In this document: piece after piece, positions 1 through 12,299 of the stretch
How positions within the stretch are numbered: position 1 is the first letter of the stretch
How the letters are laid out: the number at the start of each line of letters is the position of its first letter
The notes under the pieces: model-generated
Seen by the model: only the letters and a program-made list of their open reading frames with translations
What the model was told of the DNA's origin: nothing
The model's database searches: none
Position numbers and translations under genes: made by a program
DNA from: Rostratula benghalensis
Lineage: Eukaryota; Chordata; Aves; Charadriiformes; Rostratulidae
DNA length: 64,000 bases
Direction: 5' to 3'
Assembly (NCBI GenBank): GCA_013399305.1
Contig: VXAI01000118.1
Location: forward strand, 428,661 to 492,660

Positions 1-95
1 AGAGAAGAGAAGAGAAGAGAAGAGAAGAGAAGAGAAGAGAAGAGAAGAGAAGAGAAGAGAAGAGAAGAGAAGAGAAGAGAAGAGAAGAGAAGAGA
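1..95. repeat. (AGAGA)n pentanucleotide microsatellite
   Basis: The first 95 bases are a near-perfect array of about 19 copies of the 5-bp unit AGAGA. It ends abruptly where the pattern breaks into GGACA. The array touches the window edge, so its true length is unknown. One strand is all purine, which can favour triplex structure and replication slippage. Confidence 0.97.
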
Positions 96-504
96 GGACA
101 TGTGTGGAATCCTGTCCTGTCAGAAGTGCTTTCCTAGTTGGTTTACACAGTATCGGGAAGGAGGGGAAATTAATAGTGAAATAAGGCTGTATTGCTTCAG
201 CAGTTCCTTCAAATCCAAAGCTTAAATTTTACTGTCAGCTAAATCAAATCTAGCCAGCACCAGACTCTCTAGAATCTACAAGTCTATATTTGAATAATTT
301 CTTTATACTCACATAAAAGAACATCAGAGAACTACAAGACAAGGACAGGAGTTTGACACACTTTCCCTGGGTGCGTGCAGTTTGTCAAGAGGTGGGGAAA
401 ACAGCTGTCTTTTCCCAAGAACAAGGGACAGGCTAAAAAATAGGCTGCTTTAAGCAAGGGCTTTAAGGTCCTAGATGGGAAATATAAGGCCCTGTGCCTG
501 GAGA

Positions 505-573
505 GGGGGTAGGGGTGGGGGTTCTCTGCTGCTGAGACAGGAGGGGACAGGAGGGGGTGGGCTGGCACAGGGG
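505..573 (+). other. G-rich patch, near G-quadruplex
   Basis: Two clusters of G-runs are seen. Three runs of four to five G lie between 505 and 521, and further runs lie at 543-546, 553-557, 559-561 and 570-573. Neither cluster quite meets the usual rule of four G-runs with loops of at most seven bases, because the last loop is eight. It is listed as local composition only. Confidence 0.5.
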
Positions 574-2220
574 TGCAGTGCAGGGCTGGGAGCGTGGGAC
601 AACAGGCAGCTGTGGAACCCTTAGCACCCCCATACATGTCCGTATTGGGGCACTCCTGCTTATCTAAACAATTCCATGTGTAACTCTGTACATGTCCTTC
701 CTCCCTCAAATTATGGCCAAACACAGAGAGGTCGTGCTCCTGCCTGTGGCTCCTCAGCCTGACACTGCCTGTGGCTGGGAGATGCAGAGGCGGGGATGCA
801 GCCCAGATGGGTGCTTGGAGGGGCTTTAGCTGTGGGCCAGCAGCCTTTTGCCACCCCCAGAGCAGAGGCTGCTGAGCAGGGATGGATGGAGGAGGATAAG
901 GATGCAGGAGGATCAGAGTCAGCTTGGTTGTGGGAGTGGGATATATGCTGGAACTGGCTGAGTGGGATGAATGGGCAGGGGGCAGGACCGCAGGGGTTAC
1001 AGCAGGGCTGAGCTTGCTATGATGGAGAGGAGAGCAGGGGGATTGAGCTCTACAGGCAAAAAACCCCAAACCTCAGCTGTCATCGGGATAAAATAATGAA
1101 CGGCTGAGACCCAGGCTCCGTAAAGCAAGACTGCTGAGGAAAGCCTGTAACCTCATGCTTGCTTTTAAGCCCCACTGGTGTCAAATCAGTGCTGTCCTGA
1201 GGAATGGTAGATTTAATCATGTACTTAAGAGTTTCCTGGATTCATGGCCTGGGACAGAGGCAGCCGGCCAGGGCGGTTGCAAGCTGTGGGCATGGGTTTT
1301 CTCCACATGGTCACAGCCGCAGAGGAGCAGAGCTGAGCCTGCTCAGAGTCAGCTCCAAGTTTTGATGTATAATTGCAAGCAATTCCCATCTAGGCTCAGG
1401 AAAGCTGAACAGGGGCCTTGTTTACTTTACCCTTCTTATTTTTTCCCCTGAAGGCAAGCAGCCAGGGTTAGGTTTCAGCCTGGTGGCTGCTTGGGCCAAT
1501 GATGCAAGGGAACAAGGGCTCATTTGCACCATCCCGCTCAGCCTGTGATAGTCTCTGGGTACTACAGCCTGCCTCGTAATGTTAATGAAGTCCCTTAACA
1601 TAAACACTGCTTTTCTAACACACTCCTTGGGGACATGGAAAAATCCCTTGGCTTCAGCTCAGGAAAGGGCTGGGGCAAACAGAAACACATAGTGGGTATA
1701 ATCCACTGGAGGAAAAAAACTTGATTATTTCCAATAGGTCTAGGTAGTTGTTTAAACATGATTTTCTCCTTGCCCCTTCTCTTCCCAGCTGCCTTGTGCC
1801 CATCCTTGCAGGCGGCAATGAATGAAACTGATGCAACAGGTTGGCCTCTTTGCATCACCCGCTCTCTCCTGATGGGGTTTGCCAGCTGCTTTGATGCTCG
1901 CCTGGCACAACAATCTCACAGGGGTCTCAGGTTGGCAGAAGGGCATCCTGCTCTCCTAAACCAGCCTCTGAAAATCTCTGTTGCCAGACACTGTTTGACA
2001 GGTAGAGACTCTCTGTTGTCATCTCAGACAAGATGGCATGAGTTGGTTTTAGCAGAGTGAACCTGGACTGCCTCTTCAAATGGTAAATTATAGAGAAAAC
2101 AGAGTTGTTGTTTTGAATGATATGAATAATTTTAGAGGTGTAAAACTATAATTCAGACTAACAAAAAGACACAAATTAAAAAATGAAAGTAGGAGCATAT
2201 ATACCTTAAATACCTTAAAT

Positions 2221-2260
2221 AGCTCCAAGTCACTTTGAGTTGGAAGAAACACTTGGAGCT
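2221..2260. repeat. Short perfect inverted repeat (hairpin)
   Basis: Two 10-bp arms, AGCTCCAAGT at 2221-2230 and its exact reverse complement at 2251-2260, flank a 20-base loop. No U-run follows and no gene is nearby, so nothing supports a terminator or microRNA role. It may be chance. Confidence 0.75.
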
Positions 2261-5200
2261 GGAAAAAAACAAAAATGAGGCAGCTTTTCCACTGACCCCA
2301 CAAAACTTGAAAAGTTTTAGCTTGATGTCAAGCCATCAATTTTAACTTAGCCCAAATTTTACTTTGGCATCTGAACTAAACAAAACCCCTCACTTGTTCA
2401 AGGCTGGTACTGAGCTAAATGGTTTGCCCAGATCTACTCAGACCTAGGATTCACTTCTCTAAATAGAACTTGTCCTGAGTTTTTATTGTGTTGAACTTAC
2501 TCCTCATGCTGGTGAATAAAGCCCTCCCCTGCTCCAGCTATTGGCATCTGTCAAAGCAGAATACAGCTCTTCTTCTGCATGTCAGCAACAGTGGGGCAAG
2601 ACCAAAGGGTGGAGTCCATAGTTCCATGGGTGGAAATGGGGCATGGGGGTGTAACTGGGGTGCCCTGGCATGATGGAAAGCACTAGTATTTCGCAACAGA
2701 GAAGACAAATTTTCCCCTGGGAAAGTCATATTATTTCTTTTGTCTTCTACACATCCACATGGCTTTCCTAGAGACCTGGGAGAAGTAGGTATGCAACAGT
2801 CTTCGGTGCGATGTGATGGTCTTCTACCGCCTTGCTGACTGCTCTAGCTGCAGTCTATCTGTCAAAATTAGGAACAGTCCAGGGAAAAGTAAGGTTTGAT
2901 TCCTGGGGATGAAGAGCGGAATAAAAAAGTCGTGGGGGCTACCAGCACCTTAGCCTTTGGGTCTGAGAATCGTGAAGTCCTCATTTAACTGCAGTCCCAT
3001 TACCATCTCACCTACCTATAACAGGCTCTAGTCAGCAGCCTGACCAGAGGCAGGTCTCTCTGGTCGGTGCAGAGACCAACCCCCCTCTCCCTCCTGAATA
3101 ACAGGCCCCATGGGGACAGGGGGATGTGGGGAAGGGATGATTGTTGTCCACATGGAGGTGCTGGCTTCTCTGTATTGACAGGACAGGGACTGGTCAGAGG
3201 GGTCTCAAGATTTTGACCCCTTATGTCAGGTGAGGAGCTAATGTGGCTGGAGGGAAAGGACATAAAGACATATGTGAACAAATAAGAGGAAGATGAAATG
3301 TTGAATATTAAAGGATTGCTCAGCAGAGGCTGAATTCCAACCTGTAGAGGTTGCAGTTTGTGTCCTGTAAGTTTGTATGTAGTTTCCAACCTGAACAAAC
3401 TGCCTCTTCAGAGCTGTCTCCAGTGCAGCAGTGATAGGGCTCTGCTTTTCATGACTGATGGGTTTCATGCCTCTTGGGAAGAAGACTTGTGAAATTTATC
3501 TTCTCGTCAGAATCTGCATGAAATTGGTGCATTTTGCCCTTGAGAAGGCCCCTGAAACTGATAACCATTGCCAAAGAGGCGATGAAATCCTTGAGCTTGC
3601 CGTAGCACATCAGTCCTTCCTTCCTCTCCGAGTGAGCCCTCCCACGCTGCACATCCCACAGAGTTGTCGAGAAGGAGCTGAGGCAGGAGCCATCTCCAAA
3701 GCTGCCATCCATCCTGAGCTGTGCCTGGGAGAGCACCCTGCTCTCCACACTGTGCTTCCTGGGGAAAAATGAGACAATCACTAGCAGGCCATCTCTGCTG
3801 TGGCAGCATTAGATCAGTTCAAGACAATCAGCTATACAAAATGCATTTAATAATCTTAGTTGGAAAAATTCTAATCAGCTTTCCTTTCGATATTTTATTT
3901 TTTTTAATTTCAATATAAGAATTCTGAAAAGAACCTGATAAAGTACCTGAAGTAGTTCAGCTGAAATGGAATCCTAAAGCTAAGGGAAAAATAACCATTG
4001 ACAGGGTTTTGCCTATTCAGATGCTTTAGCAGACTCACCGATGTTTTAGGTGGTTCCTTTTCCTGTCATACATTAAAGGTATGACATGCACTATCATTAT
4101 AATTAATAATGATCTTTTTGTGGCCAAGACATTAGACTCTATACATATGGGACCTGGGACAATTTCTTTATCTGAAGACCTGAGGTTTATATTGGACATG
4201 TTACTTATTGCACCTTCTTCTGAAGTACCTGTCATTTTTGGAGCCAGGACAAGATGGTACCAGGGTTTCAAGCGGCTCTGAGATGGCAATTCCTACATTG
4301 CTATGAAAACATTCAAAATGCAGAATTGTGACATATTTTAATGAAAATATATATTCTTTTTCTTGCAACAGCCATCTTCCTTCATTAAAAACAAATGAAA
4401 TATACATATTCTGACCAGCTTGAGCTGTATTTCTAGTACATTTGGCAAAAGAATGATAAATTACCTGTTTTTGAAATAATAAGGTCAGGCAGATAGCTAT
4501 TAAAGAAAGTTAATAGACAAACATGTGGTGTATTATTGCAAAGCTTAATGGATCAACAATAACCTTCTGTTCAAACACCCTCCACTGAAGAAGGAACTAA
4601 AGGTGCAGACCTTCCCTGGAGGGGGTATGTTGGCTGGAAAGCAAAGCTGATAAATGTAATAAAAAAGGTGAATGGGAGCAGGAAGGAAGGCTGCGGGATG
4701 AGGGATGGAGCAGAAAGGGGAAAGGTTTAACTACAATTCAGGTGGGGTTTTTATTTCTGTGATTTTTGTCCTTATGAACACTTCTTAAATTCAGGGGACA
4801 TTAATTGTCCTTCTTGCACCATTTCAAAGGAGTGATCTGGAATTCTTCCTGTGGTGAAAGTCCTCAAGCTGATGCTTATTGCCTCCCAGAGGCAATGATA
4901 AACATCAGAATGAACTGGGGAGCCAGCCTTTGGTTTTTCCATGGGTCCTGAGGTGCTTCTACTTGTTTGTCTGGTTTCTAACTGTAGAGATGCTGGTGCT
5001 GCATCTGATGAACTGGCTGGATGAAGAAACTGGGTGGTGGCCAATGTTTACTGCTTCAGAAGAAACTGTGAAAAAATAATTTATGGGAAATTTTTGGGCT
5101 AACTTTCCTTTTTCTCCAGAGCTCAAGCAATTGGAACTTGAACTCTCTTGAAGCAATCTGTCCCCTATTGTTAATTACCCTAGAGCCATCTGGATATTCT

Positions 5201-7714
5201 TATTATGAATATTAAATCTCTCCTTTAGAAGGAGGTAGATAATATCAGGAACTGGAATGGGTGGTAATGTTCCCACCAAAGTGTCCACCAAATCATACTT
5301 CTCTGCAGGGAAGACCTAACAAGAAGTGAAAATAGGAGCCACAATACTTTTAAATAAAAGCTGATTAATACATCTACAAGGTACTCGAAGTTCAGGCCTT
5401 CTACAGTTCCAAACTGGGGACATTGTTTTATGATGGCATTTCATAAATTCCCTCCCTTTGAGCTGGAGAAGCCAACTTTTTACCCTGTGGTGTGAGAGCA
5501 CAGATGTACTTTTTACCGCCTTGATGGACTAAAGCAAGCGACCAAGTCAGGTTGTGGCAACAGGGGATCACAAGCCAAACCCACTGGAACGTTTTGTTTT
5601 CTGAACACCTCATTGATTTCCAGTCATGTTTTCTGCCCTGTAGTGGTGGCTGGGATGTATTCTCACACGTGGGCACAAGCCAGCCTTAGAAATGAGTAAC
5701 CTTGACTATTTCTCTCCACTCTGACCATGGTTTATCACCAAAACATCTTGTTTCAGTTGTGGATTCTGTGCCTGCAGTGCTGCCAGCTGTCATCAGCCTG
5801 GCTCTGCAGTTCCCAATGGAGCTACTTCCCTGCATGTACCTGGGAAATAAACAGCTACACTGCTGTATCAAGGTATGCAGTGCATACGTAAACATGTGCA
5901 CAGATAGGTAGTCTTGAACAGCAGAAGACAAGCCAGCTGAATATGAGTAAAGTAATGCTGAAACTGCCAAATTTGGTGAACGGAAGCTCTTTGCACCAGC
6001 ACCCAATCAACACACCCCTGACATGGGATGACCTTCCTCTCCGTCTTTGGAGAAGATGCCAGGGAAAAAGGGAGAAGCTGCTGGTATTTGAGACAGTCTT
6101 GCTCTTTTTTTTTGCACACTTTTGGGCCTCACTCCCACGCTGATGTCTCTGCAGACCTTAGCCCAACATCTCTGGGCAGACCTTCTATCATCTGCTGGAT
6201 TTTCAGCTGTTTGAGCTTCCTTAAGATGTGGGTGATTGTTTTTCAGATAAGACACCTAGTGTAGGATGGGTATATTATTACTGTGTCATTTTACCTCTGA
6301 TCGTTTCATTAAGGAGCTTTTACAGCTTCATCACAAGCTTTTAGGTCATGGGTTAAAACAGGAGGAAAATATGTCCTGGCTTGTGGAAGATAATTTGTTT
6401 ATGGGGTAAGGGGAAAGGCAGGTGCACAATGGGGAGACAGCAGCCAGATGAAGGGGAACATCTGGAAACAACACAACTCTGGCTTATGGACTGCAAACAG
6501 AAACTCCTCTCTTGGTCCTGTAAGAGCTTTTATATGCTTAGGAGGTGCTTTGATACTGTTTTGCTTTTAAAAGAAATACTATTTCTCCATGTCTGGAGGT
6601 GGGGCAGTAACATTGTTTTCAGTCCTGACAGCTTTCACTTATGATTTTCTGTACTGGATGGTGGAAGGTTTTGCATATTTTGAATTGCACCTGTGTTTTC
6701 CTGAGGGATGAGTTAAGACTTAAGGACTGCATGGGTCTTGGGCTGACTTGCGCTCCACTTCATGTGATGTTGGTCCTGTTGCTTAATATATCTGAATGGA
6801 GATGAGCAGGACAGTTTTGCCACCCACCTTTAAGATGTGTCATGACTCTTCAGATGTCAGGGGGAAAGGCACAAGCAGGAAGGAAGTGGAAGATGAGACA
6901 GGTACTGGGGTATTGTTGGTACATCTTCTGCTGTGGAATACAGCCTCTGGTATTGATCAAAAGCTGCTACCTGATCTTTTCATGCTTTAGGTTTTTTTCT
7001 TTATAATTTAAAGCCTAACCAGCCCCTCAACCCCATCTTTTAAAATCTTGGATGTTGATGAATCACTTACCTCTTTATTTGGGCCATGCCATAAACGTTC
7101 TGTTTCATAGTAAGCAGTTGGCCATAAAAGATGAACTGTTAGAAGAGAGACAGCCGTGGGCTGTTTCAGGCTGTCCTCAAGCTACTTAGAGCTGTTTAAC
7201 ACACCGTAGCATGACCTGTGAATTGACATGTTTGTTCTGCCACTTAACCACCAGATCCTTACAAACTGCTTTTAGCCCCTCCTAACCCAATGGCTTAGAA
7301 AACCAGACAACAGTCAATGCTCCTGTGTTACAGCAGAAATAAATACAGGGGATTATTTTCTCTTCTTACAATATACCTATCTCCTTCTTCATGCCCTCAT
7401 GCTAGCCTCCATCTACAGAATCTAAAAGTATCAACCTTTCCTCCCAAATATCATAGGAAGACACACAATTTCTGTGTGCTCTTCTCCCCTTTCTTCTAAG
7501 AGCCCTGGACCTTCTGGAAATGAAATAAATGCCTATGAATGACAGCAGTTCATGCCAGAGGGAAGAATCTGTTTAATGGCACTGTTCACTTCGTACCTAA
7601 GTATTTTTTGTGTTTTGTCTTTTTATTCCAGTGCACTTGAAATTTCATGATGGAATTTCACAGGCAGATTCCTCCCCCCTAACCTACCATTACAGGTGGT
7701 ATGACATTGCTTGT

Positions 7715-7905
7715 CTTCCTTCCTTCCTTCCTTCCTTCCTTCCTTCCTTCCTTCCTTCCTTCCTTCCTTCCTTCCTTCCTTCCTTCCTTCCTTCCTTCCT
7801 TCCTTCCTTNCCTTCCTTCCTTCCTTCCTTCCTTCCTTCCTTCCTTCCTTCCTTCCTTCCTTCCTTCCTTCCTTCCTTCCTTCCTTCCTTCCTTCCTTCC
7901 TCCTT
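7715..7905. repeat. (TTCC)n tetranucleotide microsatellite with an N
   Basis: About 190 bases are almost pure TTCC repeats, roughly 47 copies. A single N at 7810 interrupts the array and changes its phase, which suggests an assembly join or an unresolved length. Long open frames through it on both strands (PSFL or KEGR repeats) are artefacts of a stop-free repeat and are not genes. The all-pyrimidine strand could form triplex DNA. Confidence 0.98.
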
Positions 7906-8701
7906 GCCCCCTTCATTCCATCCCTTCCCATGCATCCTCAAGGGAAGCAGGGTTACAGCCAGCCCCACCAGTCCCTCCTCCTCCACCTCCTGCTTTCCCG
8001 GGGCAGAGCCTTTGTTCTCCATCCACAGTGAAGAAGAGGGGTAGAAATGAAGCTTACAGCATAGTTTAACTATGTTGAATTTTCCTGTTAACTAATACAA
8101 CATGTTCAAAGCTTTGACTTTGTATAAGCAGATTCATCCATAGGAAAAGAGATGTTAGGAAAAACAATTGTGAAAGATAAAGGAGTCACTTGAAAGTAAT
8201 CTGGCCACGCTGTGCTGTGTCTGTCTCCAAGCAAAGAAGAGTCTTTCTGGGTCTGGAGAAAGTTAGCAAATTGTACCAGTGCATTGCAGGAGGCGGATGC
8301 AGAACCACATATGTTAATATCTGCTCTTGACAGAGTGTTGACCTGAATGGCAAAATTCACATGTGGATCAGAATCATCAGACACGGTGCTTGAAGAGACC
8401 ATAGTTTGATTTAAGAGTGTCTCTGATGAAAGAACTCACATTAAACTCTAGCTGCAAACCCAGAAGCTCTGTTAAATATATCTGGGGTTATGTCTTAGTA
8501 ACTGTCTGCAAACTCAGCAGAAGCTCATCAAAAAGCTCCCAGAGGTTCATGAGCCTTTTTTTTTGAAGCTGGCTGCATGAAACTTGGAGAATTGGAAAAA
8601 ATTTACACAACTTAATCCTTGAACATTATGGTTCAGCCAAATCTCTTCAGCAAGTGAAATGGTGAAACCTGGAAAGTTGCACAGCTTGGTTACATGAGGA
8701 G

Positions 8702-8742
8702 TAAAGATGCCATCTCTGCCCCAGGGAGCTTATGGTCTGGGC
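8702..8742. repeat. Possible ancient L3/MIR-type tail fragment
   Basis: The text around CTCTGCCCCAGGGAGCTTATGG resembles the 'cctgccc...gagcttacaatct' segment found in old amniote L3/CR1-like and related elements. The match is about 40 bases and rests on recall of the family, not on alignment. It could be chance. Confidence 0.3.
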
Positions 8743-10360
8743 TGAATTCGGGGCCCCTCAGCTGTCTGCATTGCAGAGTACTTACTCATGGATATATATG
8801 AATGACAACATTAATTTACCACCCAGGGGCTGGGAAGACAGATCTGATAGTGCTTGTGTGGGGGGGTGGCCCTCTATATTACAGAAAGCATAATGGCAAA
8901 TAAGGGAAACAAGCTAATCACATCAACACCTACCACAGAGTCTCTATTTAGCGGAACTCTAGAGAGGTGGGGGGCTCATTAGGGACAATTAATGCCAGGG
9001 GGGTTGTGGAGTAGTATTGATCAGCTTGTCAGATTTTGCTGGTGTCTGCAGAAATGCTAAGGGGAATTAAACAAGCTGCAAAGGAAGAAAGCACAATGAC
9101 AAGAGGGAATTTTGTACCTCCCCCATGTTGATGGGACAAATGCTGTAAGAGGATGTCACAGGGACATGAAGTTATCAGGCCTCCCAAAAGGCTGTTTCTT
9201 GGTGTACCAAGACCCATGTGTTTAGTTGTGGGCAGTTCTCACGCCAGATCCAGCTTTTAGGCTGCATAAAGTGGAGACACTTGCTCAACTGGGGGCATCA
9301 GGACAAGAAGAGCCAGCAGTGAGGATGATGATGCAGAGGAGCTGGTATTCACCCCACAGTCTGAGGTGAAATCAAATGGGGGTGCCAGTCTGGTCTGAGG
9401 GGTACCCAACACTTAGATAAGTCCCTGACTGTGGCAAACATGACACCAATCTTTAGGAAAAGTTCCAGGCAGGTTTCATAAAGTTTCATAAAAATAAAAG
9501 GAAATTAATATGCATAAGAATAAGAGTAATATAATGAGCCACATGGCTTTTGTAGCGGGAAAGCAAGTCCCGCAAATCTTACAGAGTTCTTTAGTCATTA
9601 AGAACATGGAGGAAGGTAATCTAGCAGACCTAAACCACTTGAATTTCCAAAAGAGCATTTATAAAGGTTAACTAATGGAAACAGACTCTCTTGGGGCAAT
9701 AGGGAAGCTCATCTCACAGATTAATAGCAAGTTAAAGGAAACATGAAAAAATAATAGACTCAAATAGTCGTCTTTCACAATAGATGGAGGTTACCCACAG
9801 TGTCCTTTGAGAATCCTTCTGGGACCATGGTCCATGGTGTTCAGAAATGATCCTCCAGAAAGAGGCACGAAAAAGGGAGGTGATAAAATACAGATGATAT
9901 AGGCCTGTCCTGGGTAGTCAAACCAAAAACTAAATGGGAAAGGTTGCAACATGATGGCAAAGGGCTAGCTATAACATGGGAAATTAAATGTTGCCAAAGT
10001 AATATATATAGAAAAAGGCAGTCCTGACCAGGCAGACCCAATGGCAGGCTTTAAGTGACCACACAGGATGTATGAGACACGATAGCTACCTGAAAACAAC
10101 AGTGACAGTCAGGGAAAAAAAAAGCTACAATTGTATGGATTGCCCTCTAGGGTATCTGCAGCCTATGGCTTTGAGGGAAAGCCAGACAACTCAGCTGGAG
10201 AGAGGGGACAGAGTGGGAGGAGATGCTGTGCAAAACAGACAAATATTGCCTTTTCAGAGAGCAGCAGTCCAACTACTGCTGGATCCGATTTGGTTAAGGA
10301 CATGCAGCAGGGCTGTAGAAATAGTTATTACTGACCATCTACTTCCCCTCATGGAGTAAG

Positions 10361-10497
10361 CATTACTGTCCTTGCCTTATAACAGGAGAACCAAGGAAAA
10401 TTAATTGCCTTGACCAAGACCTTGGAGGGAGGAGAGGATGCAGTGGAGCAGGAATGCTGCAGTCTGCATCTCTCAGTTTTGGACCCAGAGCACTGAG
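10361..10497 (-). repeat. MIR-like SINE remnant
   Basis: Read on the plus strand, the order of motifs follows the reverse complement of the MIR core. A 'ttataacaggagaac' segment corresponds to 'tttacagatgaggaaac'. Then come 'ttgccttgaccaagacc', corresponding to 'cttgcccaaggtcac', and finally 'ttttggacccagagcac'. It is strongly diverged. MIR elements are ancient tRNA-derived SINEs of amniotes. Confidence 0.5.
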
Positions 10498-12275
10498 TTT
10501 CTTTGCTTCCATTGCTCCTTATCTCTTCCTCTTCATGGCCAGAGACCATGGGAATTGCTTGGCAGGAGAACGAACTCATCTGCAAAATGTCAACTGGGAA
10601 GGAGCCTTGGTACCAGCAGTGATTTCCAGTCCTGCAAACTGCTGCATAGTTCTGAGGGATCTAGAAGTACAGATGTGTCTTCTGCTCTGTGTGCACAAGT
10701 CCTCTGAGCTGTGCCCTGACTGTGTGGCTGCAGGCATGAGAAAGAAGAAATTGTCACTTTTAAGATATGTAAGTGAACCCCACTGATTTCCATTGCTGTG
10801 AAAACTGCTTTCATCAAGGCAGAAGTGTCCTCTTCTAGGACTTTAATTTGAGCTAGAATCATATCCATGTCTAGGGCTGGTAAAGTGTGGGAGAGCTGTG
10901 CACAGGGCAGACTCCAGGCTCTGGCATAGCTGGCAGCTGCCAGACACTTCAGCTACCACAACCTTTGCCTATGCCACAGGTTTGGAGAGACAAAGATACT
11001 GTTGCTTGCATTTCTGGAAGGAGTTACACTGTGTGTGTATCGTAGGGGTGATGATGATGATGATCCATCACCCACTGTTTGTCCCTAACCTCTCCAACTT
11101 CTCCCCTTCCTGTGGCAGCAGCAGCATCCAGCCCTGCTGTCCAAAGCACGTCTACCCCAGCTCCACACTTTTGACCAACAGAAAATCCAGCTTCAGCCAC
11201 AGCTCCAGAGCCATGGGGCAGGAATATGCATTTTGGTCTATACCACCATGAAGCTGTGAGCTCCTCTGTTACATCCAGGAGGACCAGTGTTGCAAACTGG
11301 ATGAGCTGCAGTACTGTGGACCTCAGCACAGGCTGCCTACAGGCACTCAACCTCCTTCCCAGGCTTCCTTTGCATTCCAAGACAAGCCCCAGACTGTTCC
11401 AGCTACGCAGCCACAAGTATTTGAGTTAAGTTGGAGAGTTGTCCATGAGACGCTGTCTCAGGAACAGTGCAGCCTAGATGGGGAACATGGAGGTAAGAGC
11501 TGATTCAAGTGGAAGAACTGTATGGCCAGGAGCTCAGGAGCCAGTCTAGGCAGTGGCAAGCCCTCCTGTGTGCTAGGTCCCTGCCTAGAGAAGGTGTAGC
11601 TCGTGTAACCACAGGTCATGTTAACCTCAGTGATCAGCATCCAAGACTTCTCATTTACATCACTGGGTTTGTAAAGACACATGCATTGTAGGGGAATGCC
11701 TTGAGCTGTCTGAGGTGTCTGGAAATCAGACCACTTCTTGAAGGTCTGTAATTGCAACTCTGGACAGCTGATCTGCTGCTGTTGTTGTTTTCTGAAAAAA
11801 AATGAGCCTACGGTGTCCAACTCACCTACCTGGAGTGAAGCAGAGCAGTGTGAAGAGGCACACCTCTCCCAAAACTTGTCTAGGCAGCGTGAGACAGGCG
11901 TTTTTCTCATGATGTCATTGTCCTGGAAACTTTTGAAAGCACATTGCAAAGGAGGAAGCCTTGTGGGTCTGAACTCCCCACGAGCCTCTCCAAATGGGCC
12001 AGCTTTGATGAAACCAACTTATTATCAAAAGCGGGGAAAAACATGTTGGACGTTGTTTACCACTGAGATCACCCTGGTGGTTCTTCCAGCTGCCTGAGGA
12101 TATTGGTGAAGACAGAAAGAGGGAGAAATGGAAAGACAAAATACCCGTTTTGAAGTTTCCATCCTTAAGATGACATGTTTTCTTTCAACTTATTTGCTCT
12201 AAAAAACCTTTTGAGAACATGTCTACCTGTGGTCTCTGCATCATGGATTTTGGGTGAGATCTGGAGTTTAGGCTA

Positions 12276-12299
12276 AAGAAGCAACTTAAGTTGCTTCTT
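12276..12299. repeat. Perfect 24-bp palindrome
   Basis: The 24 bases centred on TTAA are identical to their own reverse complement. Each 12-base half runs AAGAAGCAACTT and its mirror. There is no loop and the symmetry stops exactly at the ends. It could extrude as a cruciform or be a dimeric protein site, but no gene lies beside it. Confidence 0.95.

Larger units (their letters stand above)
96..7714. other. Gene-free stretch, no recognisable gene
   Basis: I see no recognisable exon, repeat family or RNA gene here. Reading frames are short, lie on both strands and resemble no protein I know. Small local structures are a G-rich patch at 505-573, a 9-bp tandem duplication at 2202-2219 and a hairpin at 2221-2260. 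A pyrimidine-rich acceptor-like signal lies just before 7631, but no matching strong donor follows; the next GT, at 7696, is mediocre and runs into the TTCC array. Confidence 0.7.

Noticed and set aside
7610..8069. Open frames of PSFL or KEGR repeats on both strands
   Set aside because: They are translations of the TTCC microsatellite, which contains no stop codon in any frame.
11458..11949. Minus-strand open frame of 163 codons
   Set aside because: No domain or splice context is visible, and composition is like the surrounding non-coding DNA.
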